Part shown: positions 23,401-34,600 of the stretch, in pieces
Layout of the letters: every line of letters starts with the position of its first letter
How positions within the stretch are numbered: position 1 is the stretch's first letter
Source of the DNA: Micropterus salmoides
Lineage: Eukaryota > Chordata > Actinopteri > Centrarchiformes > Centrarchidae
Reading direction: 5' to 3'
Assembly (NCBI RefSeq): GCF_014851395.1
Contig: NW_024041373.1
Location: 1 to 64,000, forward strand
Length of the DNA: 64,000 nucleotides
Translations under genes and position numbers: made by a program
The notes under the pieces: generated by a model
What the model was told of the DNA's origin: nothing
The model's database searches: none
What the model saw: the letters and a program-made list of their open reading frames with translations, nothing else

Positions 23401-25472
23401 TCTGTATTTATACATTTGAAAGGAAGGTGCAAACCGCCGAGTGTTGCAGGGATGGCTGCTGTTATCGTTGCCAGAAGGAGACACAGCCATAATGAAAGAA
23501 AACAGATTAACAATATATTATTATAATATATAATTATTTTATTTATCTATTTGCTGAACTATAGGAATAGGTTTTTTTTGTACTTTCTTTTAGCTTTGGC
23601 AATACTGTATTAACATTCATACCGATAAAGCAAATTTGGTTTCAACCTGACTTCTTTTCTCTGTGAGATGGAAGAATGTAGAAAGTTGTGTGGCGCTGCG
23701 GAAAGCCCCCAGCTGCAGTAGTGCATGGATCACACGTAAAATTCATCCAGCCAGAGGGAACGATCACCAACTGTTCACAGCGTGCCGGTTGTAACAGCGA
23801 CACAACCCACTATAGGTATCGGAGAGGGAATGGGGCGTTGGGGTGTACAGGGCCAGGAGATCGCGTAGCGACCGGCTACAGTGCAGACGGTCGTTGATTG
23901 TTCCCTCTGACTGGATGAAGAACGATCTGCTGGCATTTCCTCAGGTCTGGGTCATTCCAGCATACTGCATCCGTTTCTGCTGGGTTTTCCCAAAGCATTT
24001 TTTTCAGGTTGCTGTCCCAAGTACTTAGTGCAATCTCAGGCAGGATGGGCAGATACATACGATTTCCACATACTCGGGACGCACTGAATGAAACCAACCA
24101 AGGTTTTTACGCAGTGGCTGCTTTCCCTCCCGACTCTCCATGGCGGAAACCATTAAAACACGCAAAATCCTCTTTTAAATACTGCCACCTCCATTGTGTT
24201 TGCTCCTGTTGTCATTTACATTTACATTTATTCATTTAGCCGACGCTTTTATCCAAAGCGACTTACAATTCCTATACATGTCAGAGGTCGCACGCCTCTG
24301 GAGCAACTAGGTCTTGCTCAGGGGTTAAGTGTCACAGTGAACCCGGGTCTCTCACACCAAAGGCAGGCGTCTTATCCATTGCGCCATCACCACCCCCCAT
24401 CTACGCAATAATTCTTAGTTAATCACCCATAACAGGTACTACAAATACACATGTAATATTTTAGAATGCACACGCAATTTAGTACTCTTTATTCAGGATG
24501 CCCTTACAGTAGCTGTGGTCACATTGCTGAGCCTCTCTGGTCAAAGATACAATGTGCTGCAGTGGGAGTTTACCCGAGTTTCCAGTCTTTTGTGCTTGCT
24601 GTCTCTTGTTCTGTCTCTGTTTTGCCCGTTCATTAGTTAGATGCGCTGGAGCACACGCTTGGAAACAGTGGTTGCAATCTGCAACCTTACAACTAGAGGC
24701 CACTAAAAACTACACATGGCCCCTTTAAGAAGATACCCTTGGAATATAAATGAAACCTGCAATAACTGATGTTTTGCAGCAGAAACAATCTGTAAACCCA
24801 AAACTTCAACATCACCTTTGATATGGCAAAATTGTTAGCAAACAATTGCATATTTACACATCCCACAGACATCATCAAGTGGTGTTTGTACCTGATGAAT
24901 GTAAGTCCAATATTCACTCAGCTCTGTTTTTGGACTCTACCAAGTACTGGAGGAAATATCTGACTCTTTAGCTGCTAAATGCTCCACTATGTTCACCAGC
25001 TAGTCTCTAACTGTGACTGTCTGCCGTTTGCTGCTGGGCAGCCAGCTTTTTCGCTGTACAACTGCCTGCTGTGGTTGGAAAAGAGGCCATGAGAGCGGTG
25101 AGAGTGAACCTAAACAGTAAAAGTAAAACCCTGTAGAGCTGAGGGGAACTGCTGAGTTGGTGATAATTCTTTGTTTGATACAATGAGCAGCAACTTTCAC
25201 ATACAAATAATCTATTAAGTTAAAAAAATGGATCGTAGCCACTTGATGTAGTATTATTAATGTTATTTTAAATTGAAATAAGATAATGTGTTTAATACTA
25301 ATCCAGATGAAAACACTTACTAAGCTATAACTATTTTGTGAAAGCTAACTGACTCAAATTTTAGTGAAAGATCAGCTGAGTTTCCATAAACCTCCAATGT
25401 GTCATACCTGTTCTTTCCAGAGCGAGTGACTTAGACTGGAGATGTTCCTCTAGCCTGCATCTGTGCACACGC
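20419..25472 (-). CDS. ncapd3: ncapd3 exons 32-36 (residues 1318-1402), disordered C-terminal tail
   Basis: Five very short exons (65, 48, 63, 49 and 31 nt) join in phase. They encode RVHRCRLEEHLQSKSLALER, MPKGAVNDRAISTPK, VNVNLTFDEGVSAIFSDRGT, SGVGETTVLHVRSNDQ and a final HYGSAVNFHM before TAG. The RAISTPK and VTFGAGVS-like pieces align with the human tail (RAISTPEK and VTFGAGVS). Ser1352-Thr1353-Pro1354 is the counterpart of a human mitotic phosphosite. The human tail runs about 60 residues further and ends in a basic RRSLRKTPLK motif not found here, so the last exon could differ. Confidence 0.75.
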
Positions 25473-25481
25473 CTGATAAAA

Positions 25482-25513
<32 letters not shown>

Positions 25514-28500
25514 TTATTGTCTTATTTCCTCACTGAAGCCATATGCATGCATACCATACTGAAATATGGGGAAAACAATGGAATCCTAAAAAGTTGAAAA
25601 ACACTGGGCAACCAGGTAACCTATTGGAGACACCTAGCCACAATGTCCCAATTTCAGTGATGTCATTTGTTACACACTCCCTCTTTCTTTCCCAATGTTT
25701 CCTGTCTGTATCTACACTATGAACTATCCAATAAATGTAAAAAACAAAAACAACCCTGGTGTACAAATCTTCCTAGAATCTGTGACGGACGTAGGAAAAC
25801 GGATAATCAGCGGTCAAGATATCACCCTGGAACTTCCGTTTTTGGCGCTTTCTGCAGGGGTTTCTGGCTCTGGAGCTGGAGAGTCTCTGGTTGCAGACCA
25901 CCTGCTGCCCCCATGTTCCTGCACAACACCAGCTGCTACAATTATTATTATAGTCCTATTATTATTATCATTATTATTATTGCTATCACTACTATTAGTC
26001 ATTTTTAATGACATTTGTTAAGGCTGAAGATTAATCGTTTTCAAATCGAAATTACGATTTGAAAGAATGTGATCAAAAATCAGTCAGAAATAGACTGGCA
26101 GTGATAGTGGTAGTATCTGGCAGAAAAATTGCATCTTGATTTTTTCCTAAAATCGTTGTATTATTACCTACTACCATTACTATTATTATAGATCTCTAAG
26201 TGGAACTTGCTCCTGTGTGCTACGGTGGGTTCTCAGTTCAGTTGGGCGCCCTGATTCTAGGTTCTTCTCAAGGTTACCTGTTATACCATTGTCACCAAGT
26301 ACTTGCTCATAGTGGTTATAGTCTCTATAAATAATATTATAAAGATTATGATCTAGATCTGCTCAATATGAGTGCACATGAGAATCTCTGTTATGAATTG
26401 GTGCTATATAAATGATGCAGTTATGCAGTTTATGAATAGGACAAAATTACCCTTATCCTTGATTGGATGCATCAATGTTCTAAAAACTAACCTATCTACA
26501 TTTTGTAACTCTTCAAATAATTCCACTTTCCCCACCATCCTCTGTTTCATGCATGTGGGAGTGCCGGCAGATATTCTGCTTTTGGTAAAGGTGGTTGATC
26601 TGATCAGTCAGATTACTGGTAAAAAGATGCCCCTTAATCCTAAATTATTTACCCAGATGATGTAACTTGAAACAATGTACTGCTCACAGTTGTTTTTTAT
26701 GCAGGCATTGCCTGATGGTGGAAAAAACAAACAACCTGTGGAAATCCATATGGCTGAAAGAAATTATTGATAACTTTGCTCTTTAAAAATGTAAGATACA
26801 CACTAACATATTTCAGGAGCATGACAAACAAAATGATGGATGGAATGATGAAGTGATCTCGCTGCTGAATGGGCTGTTAACTGCAATCCTCTGCATCATA
26901 CATATTCAGATTATGTTTGTCGATGTTATTCATCTTAGTGTCTCTTCTCTTCTAAAATATAATAAAGAGATGTTTAAAAAAAAACAAAGATTAGCTAATG
27001 TGATGGAAACCTACTTGTCAGTGTGTGCCAGTCTGGCAGACAGGGGGTTTGGACGTGGCGGCTGTGGGGTGGCAAAGCTAAACGGTAGGAGGGGCCGGGG
27101 CCTGACAGGAGAGCCTGTGCCTGAATGCTGAGGAGAGAGCAGAATCACCATGACACCTTCACTGACTGTGAGGAACTCCAAGACACTGGCCTGCATCTGC
27201 TATTAATGTGAGTAAATCTAAATTTAATTACAATAACTCCCTAAAACAATCAATAATTCTTAAACATAAGAAAATAAGAGTTTAATGAGCAATTTTACCA
27301 TTAATAATTTAAAAAAGACACTTAAAGCAGTTACATTCCTGTCAGAGAACAGACTGCATGAAAAGCTCATCAAGAAAGACCATTTTAAAATACTTAAATC
27401 TAAATTGGAGATGTTACGATATATACACCTTACGAACATTTAATGCCTTGAATTTAGCCATTAATCAATTTAGGCCTCACAGAAACCCACAAAACACACA
27501 ACTATTGATTATTCTGCCACTTATTTTCTCAATTTTTCACTGGCCAAGGTGATGTAAATAATTTTTTTCTTTACTATGCAAGAGTTTACTGTGAAATAAA
27601 GTAGAGGAAAGCAGCAGATCCTCTCATCATCAAAAAGGCTGAACCAGAAACGGTTCAGCTTTTTTGTTTAAATGATTAAATCTATTGTGAAAATATATGC
27701 TGGTTAATTTCCTGGCAACTATTAATCAATAAAATTGACTCATTTCAGCTCTAATGACTTCATTTCAGTACAACTTTTTTAAATAATGTATTTAAGAGAA
27801 TCAGGAAATATTGTTTAAAATTAGTATTATAATAATAATACATTTCTATTCATATTAATATAAAAGACTTTGCAAACTTGTGGATGATTGCAATATAAAA
27901 TACATAGTTTAAAATATATATGTTTTAACTTCTAATTCAATCAACACCATAATTTTAAAAAAATCTATGAAAATTAGGGCTGAGCACATTAACGCGTTGC
28001 ATTATTACAGACTACGGCTGGATACAGAGTGTGGGAGAAGTAGATAAACAAAAGCAAGACAAGCAATCAAATGCCATAGCGAAGTGGATAACTACACACT
28101 GCATGCTGGTTAGTATTGGGGAAGATGTCGGTCTTAGGAACGTTCTTGAAACCACAACGTTGTTACTTGGCCCCGCGGGGTTGCTCTTTACTCCGCTGAA
28201 CGAACAGACAGACAGGGAGATTTTAATTTGAATACATTAATGTTTAATTGAGATTTACAAGAAATATTTTATTGCTTCTGTGTAAAGGGAATACTGCTGG
28301 TAAAAAGCACCTTATTTGTTTAAAGTGTTTGCAAACCACATGTTATTGCACTTTTGTGTATTTAGCAGTACATTTAAATCATACATAGTCAACCAATACC
28401 AATACACTACTTTAAAATTCATTATTCAATTTTGCGTGTAACTATGTGATTAATCGCAATTACAAATTTTAATCATTGCCCAGCACTAATAAAAATATTG

Positions 28501-28634
28501 AAGAATAACTGAAGACTAATTTTGTCTATGAAACTATGAAATTTAAAAGCTTTCGCGTATTGATATTAAATAGTGGAAATTGAAAGATTTTATCCAAAAA
28601 TCTGCAGCTGCTTATAACTTTATATATTATTATT

Positions 28635-28672
<38 letters not shown>

Positions 28673-31600
28673 TCTGTATACACAAGTTTATTTTAAGTAG
28701 CACTCTCAGTGTTCTGTGTAGTGTTCTGACCTGTGCAGTGGGAGTCCTGGTGTCTCCGGTCAGGCTGCAGTTGTCCATCTGGTCCTCCATCTCTCTCTCC
28801 TTCTCAGCCGTCTTCAGTGCAAACTCCACCTCAGCCGCCAGCTGCTCATCTCCAGAGAAAAACTCCTTCACCTCGTTACGGTAGTCCTGCATCGTCACCT
28901 AATGGGAACAACGGCATCATGTCATGCAGGGAGTGTCACACAAAGGTTGGGCTGCTTATCTCAGGACCATGTTTATCTGTCCCAGAACTTTCCCTCTTTT
29001 AGTGGCTTCCTTTCCCTTATATCTTCCTGATCTACTAGATAATTAGTTGTTGTTTGTTAAGAAATGGATGAGTGGAAATGTGAACATAAGCTGTCTTGTT
29101 ACTGCATTGCAACCTTTCAAGATTTTCTAATAATGCATGTCATCAGGCTACACATCAATCAATTAATGAAATGAACAAGTCCATGCCGTGGTCTCACCTG
29201 GAGGTAGGCCATGAGGTCTCTGAGGACAGGAGAGCGTTTTTGCTCCAGCAGGCTCTTTAGGCTGATTATGACAGGAACTGTATTCTCTATGAAGGCCTTC
29301 TTCTGGACCTGTGGATCAAAGCAGGAAATGAGCTCCCCTGAAAACTCCACCAAGTTTTCTAATGATATTTAGCGATGAGAGAGATGGGAATCTAATACCT
29401 TAAACCTGCATTCTATTGAAGGGCCAGCAGGGGGCGACTCTTCCGGTTGCAAAAAGAAGTCCGGCTCCATTAGAAATAATGGTAAAATGTTTCTACTTCT
29501 CAGCTGATTTATTACCTCAGTAAACACTTTCCTGATGAGTTTATGGTCTCAGTCACTAGTTTTATGTTTTCAATCCAATATGAGGTTCATTTAGTAAATT
29601 AAGGTCCCATTTAGAGGAAAATAGACCAGAAAGCAGAGTATGCCTCAGGGCGGGATTATCTGTGATTGACAAACGTAATCATGGCGACCTGTCAATCAGG
29701 CTAGAGACTCGTACCCTCGGCACTGTGTAAATTTAACCAGTGCTGTTGGAAAAGCTTATTAGGAATTGGCTGTTCACTTTCTCTGGTGAGTACATTTAGT
29801 TTTAAGCGACTGATGTTCGCTAGACAAAATTATCAGCCCTGTTTAAATGACAGTTAACGTGAATTACAGATGCACCTAGCTAAGCAAGCTAGCTAGCTTC
29901 ACACACGGCCATTAGAGCCACCGTCTCATCCAAATGTGTGGCTGGTTGCAAAAACTCAACATGGCGGCCCCCTATCAGCCAAGCTCGAGGCTTCAAAACG
30001 GCAGTCCACTAACCAACGGGGGACACTGCAATGACTACGTCCACTTCTTATATATAGTCTATGTCTGAAACAAACTGTAGATGCTCCTGTCTCTTTAAGG
30101 CTCCCCCTCTCAAAGCCCACCGTCTTCTGATTGGCCAAGACCTGAAGCATGTTACCAGGTTGTTGTTGCGGTACAGAGAGAAAATTACCATATATGGAAA
30201 ACCATCTCTGTCTAGCTCCTTGTGTCCCCAAACAGAGCCATAAATAGAAAAAGCTGTTGAAAACAGAGCGTTCAGAACAGGAAGAAATCTGAGGTTTTGG
30301 CTCACAGGGATTTTTAAAAAAAATACTTTGACCTCATTGTTTGAAGCTTTGGCCATGTTTAACTTGAACCTCCAACACTGTAACACTGTAAATAAGGCAT
30401 AAAATATGGAGAAGCATAATAGGTCTCCTTTAATGTCTCATTTTCTATTTGTGTTAAATACAGAAAATGTGAGGTGTGGGTGTGGAGGATGCAGAGTATG
30501 TTAGTATGTTATACGGACATTTGATGCATTACTTTATCTGCTGATTAATTACAGTTGCAAAGGAATCTACTTTTTTTAAATGCGTAATTGATTACAGTTT
30601 GAGTAACTTCTCCAACATTGCTCACCTGTGAGACAACTTTCTTCTGTGCGGCTTGCAGGACAGCCTTAGCCATGGTGGCCATGTTCTCCTCCTCTGGTTC
30701 CTCCCCTGCAGCGCCTCCTGCTGGAGTAGATATGGCCTGCAGCTTCATCTCCTTCAGACTCAAGATGTTGAACGTTTCTGACAAGATGTCAGCACCATCT
30801 CCATCGAGAGGCAGCTCCTCGTCTGCAAAGGATGCTGGGAGAGGAAAGTTTATTTTCAGGTTAATACTGCTCTAGACTTAATTTGGTGCTGTCCAGAATT
30901 CACAGAGAAAACGTGTTAAGATGTCCAAAGATGTTTACTATTCATAATACACACTTTAAAGAACCACCGGAGTTCATTTGAGTCATCACCAGAGAAAGAA
31001 AAACATTTAGACCAGACAGAGCTGAAAAAGAATTGGTGGTTCTATGCATAAGTTGCTTTTTCCATGCTTTGTTGCTTTTACTTCTTAGTCCATTCATGCT
31101 CACCTAAGACAGCCTGGTTGATCTTGTTGGTGATGTTGAAGCGCTGGGCATCAGTGAAGTGCTCCAAAAGGAAGCGGTAGATCCGAAAACGCTTCTCGCG
31201 GTGCTGAGCTCCTTTAAGGGAGAACCGAACCTTGTCTCTGCATAAATTTAAAAGAAATATAAGTCAATGAAAGAATATTTTATATACTTAATAATCCTTG
31301 CATGTATTGTAACAGGATGCATACTGTACTCTTTCAGTTCTATGTAGTTATGAATACACAGGGTTTCAAGAGTCATCTTTGCAAATAATCATAAAGCAGT
31401 AATGGCAAATTTAAACTGGAAGACAGAAATGATATCCCCCACAGCGTCCTACCGCTCATTTTGAGGGAACTTGTTGTAGGACTTGTGTTTGCTGTAGCAG
31501 TTGAAGTGGAAGATGCACTCTATGAAGTGCTGGCTGAACATTTCTGGGTTCTTCTTCAGCAACAGGTGGAGCAGGCAGTATTCAGTCAGACTGGAACAGG

Positions 31601-34600
31601 AAACAGGAGGCACTTAGGTTTGATATTACGGTGGGTTTCTTCAGGTGCTCAGGGCAATTTTAGATGCAAGCTCTGTGTGTATATTTATTAATTCATGAAC
31701 AATGTGCAAATGCGTGGAGAGATCACAGCATGCAGTCATATAGCAGCAATGTGGTATGACTGATATGAAGAAAATATGTCCCTATTATGCCATGGACACC
31801 CACTTAAAAATGTGTCACTTTGATAAGAGCAATTTGCTATGTGTGTGGTTTGAAGTTTTTTTTGTTTTTTTTAATCCTGCTGCATGATAGAATTGGATAC
31901 AAAAGAGCCACAGACTAGGATGTTGTTGCTGATTTTTAAACAGTGCCAGCACGATGGTGCCTACACATAACACGTTGCACACCTCTGGAGCAACTAGGGG
32001 TTAAGTGTCACATTGGTGAATGTCACAATGGGGATTTGAACCCAGGTCTTCCACACCAAAGGGATGTGTCTTATCCACTGCGCCGTCAACACCCCAGACA
32101 GACGAGAGAGATTAAAGGTTCAGGAAACCTTTGCAGGTGTTTTGAGTTAATTAGCTGATTACAGCCCTTCTCAGGTCAACATTTCTGCATTATAAATTCT
32201 TTTTTCTAAAATTCTGATACATTTTGAGATACAGGAGTAATGATTTCCATGAGCTGTAAGCCGTAATCATCAATATTAAAGATAGGGTTTGAAATATTTT
32301 ACTTTATGTGTAATGAATCTGGAATATATCAAAGTTTAACTTTTTGAATTGGACTACTTAAGCGCAATTTATACTTCTGCGTCAAATCGACGGCGTAGGC
32401 TACGGGGCTACGTAGAGGCAACGCAGAGGCTACGTCGTTGCCCCCATTTACGTTAGCGGGGCGCTAAACTGGAAGTTAGCCTGCTCGGCCGGCAAAAGTC
32501 AACACAGTGGACTCTGTAGCGCTCCCGGTGACTAGTGTTTGGGGGTGTAATTGCAGAATGACAGACCTACGCACAATTATAAATGCATTGGCTACGTGCG
32601 TAGCTTACGGCGTAGGTACGCACGTAGACCCTACGCAGCAGTATAAATGGGCCTTTAGTCATCACATTGGGACTTACCTGCTGATGGCAGGGACTGGGTC
32701 AACGAGTGCCACCATGAAGCGAAAGAAGAGGGAGCCCTTCCATTTCACAAATTCCTCCTAGAAAAAGGCATAAGATATAACCAATCAAAACACACCATGC
32801 CAAATGATTCCATGAAAAACAGCCCATTTAGCATGAAGGAGGAATGAGGGGTCGACTGGTGCAGAATCTTCTGACAAATCGAATAAGAGACTGAAATGTG
32901 GCAACCTTTTACCTGTCCATCTGTCAATTTGAACGACTAAAAGCTGATTCCTGGTGGAGTATATAATTGGCAGCTGTAAATGCCTAAAAATGCCTTCATT
33001 ATATGAAACTGAATTAAGTTTCAAATGCCCTTCCATATTTTTCAAATACATAATTTTTCTTTTACATCACATCAACAGACTATAGAAGAAAGAATGTGGT
33101 CTTTATTTGAAGTAACAAAAATGGCCTTGGAATGAAAGATGTTGATATCACCCCCTTTCCTTGTATTAAACTGCAATGAATAGTTACGTACATTATGATG
33201 TGTGTAGAATGTTTAGAACAGTTCCCACCTGGAGCAGGTTGGTCAGCATGATGAGAGTCTGCTCCCTGATGACAGATTCGCTGTCTCGCAGACAGGCGGA
33301 GATGTTGGGGATGTAGTGATCCACGATGTTGGTGTATCGAACACACAGATCACACATAATCACCACCACATTGTTGCGCACAGCAACCTCTGTGCCGACC
33401 TCCAGCTCTCTGGCAAACACAGGCAGGTACTTCTGGACCAGTTCTTCATGCTGCAGACACAGTTTACCTGAACCAGACAGACAGCAATGAAGACAAACCA
33501 TTAAATGTATGAGGAGACATCCGAAACACATCGAGGATAAGGCTATCATTTTGTATCGTTTCATAAAAAATGTTTCTCAGCTTTTACTGAAAGAGACACA
33601 GAGGAGGCAGACATAAACGAGAGAAGGACAGTTTACCTAAAGTGATGACTCCGTGTGCTCTGACTCTGGTAGGCAGAGAGTTTAATTTGAACTGGGACAG
33701 AGGCAGCGAGGCTGGCAGCTCCTCCGGGCACTCTGTCAATGACCAACATAAAAAAACATGACAGCAATGTCAACCATGTGACCACAGAATACATTCAATG
33801 TTTTTCTGTTAAATTTTGAAGCTCCTGTGTAGAGTGTAGGGCTATACCAAATGTCATTTTTTACATTCAAAGCTTCTATTAAAGAGGTGTTATTATGGCT
33901 TTTTCCCCTCTCCTTTATTGAGTTATGTATCTTTTTTGTGCATGTAAAAGGTTTGCAAAGTGAAAAAGCCCAAAGTCCAGCTCAAAGGGAGTTCTTCTTG
34001 TATCTCTCACAGAAAACTCTGCTCTGAACTGCTTGAAAACAGCTCGTTTGTAGTCCAGCCTTTCTCCCACTTTGCTGTGACGTCACAGCGAAAAATGAGT
34101 CATAATGCTCGCTAAGCAGCTAGTCCGACACACCCTCAAAATCACCGGTGGAAAAATTATGGGAAAAACACTGAGCTGCAGCACGCCTCTCCTCTCCCTT
34201 CCAAACACTAGCTACCCTCCAGGCAGTTAATGGACATAAAGTTGTTACTAGGGCTGCAGCTAACGATGATTTTAGTATTCGAAACTTCTATAGATTATTT
34301 CAACGATTCATCGATGCGTCTTTAAGAAGCACTTTTGCTTGGCGATAGATGATAGATATTTATTAGTCCTTTCGTAAATTCATACTGTGTCATACAGCAA
34401 ACATCAGACCGACAGCCAGTTAACTCCTGACTGTGAGGTTACAACTCACAGGCCAACCAGGAGAACAAACGCACGTGCACATTTTCAGCTGAGGACTGCA
34501 GCTTACTTTGGCTTCAACTCAACAATCAATCATGATTTCAGCTAAATGCTAAAGTTGCTGTTACTGTTACCTTGTCTGTGGTCCGCTGGCAGAACACCTT

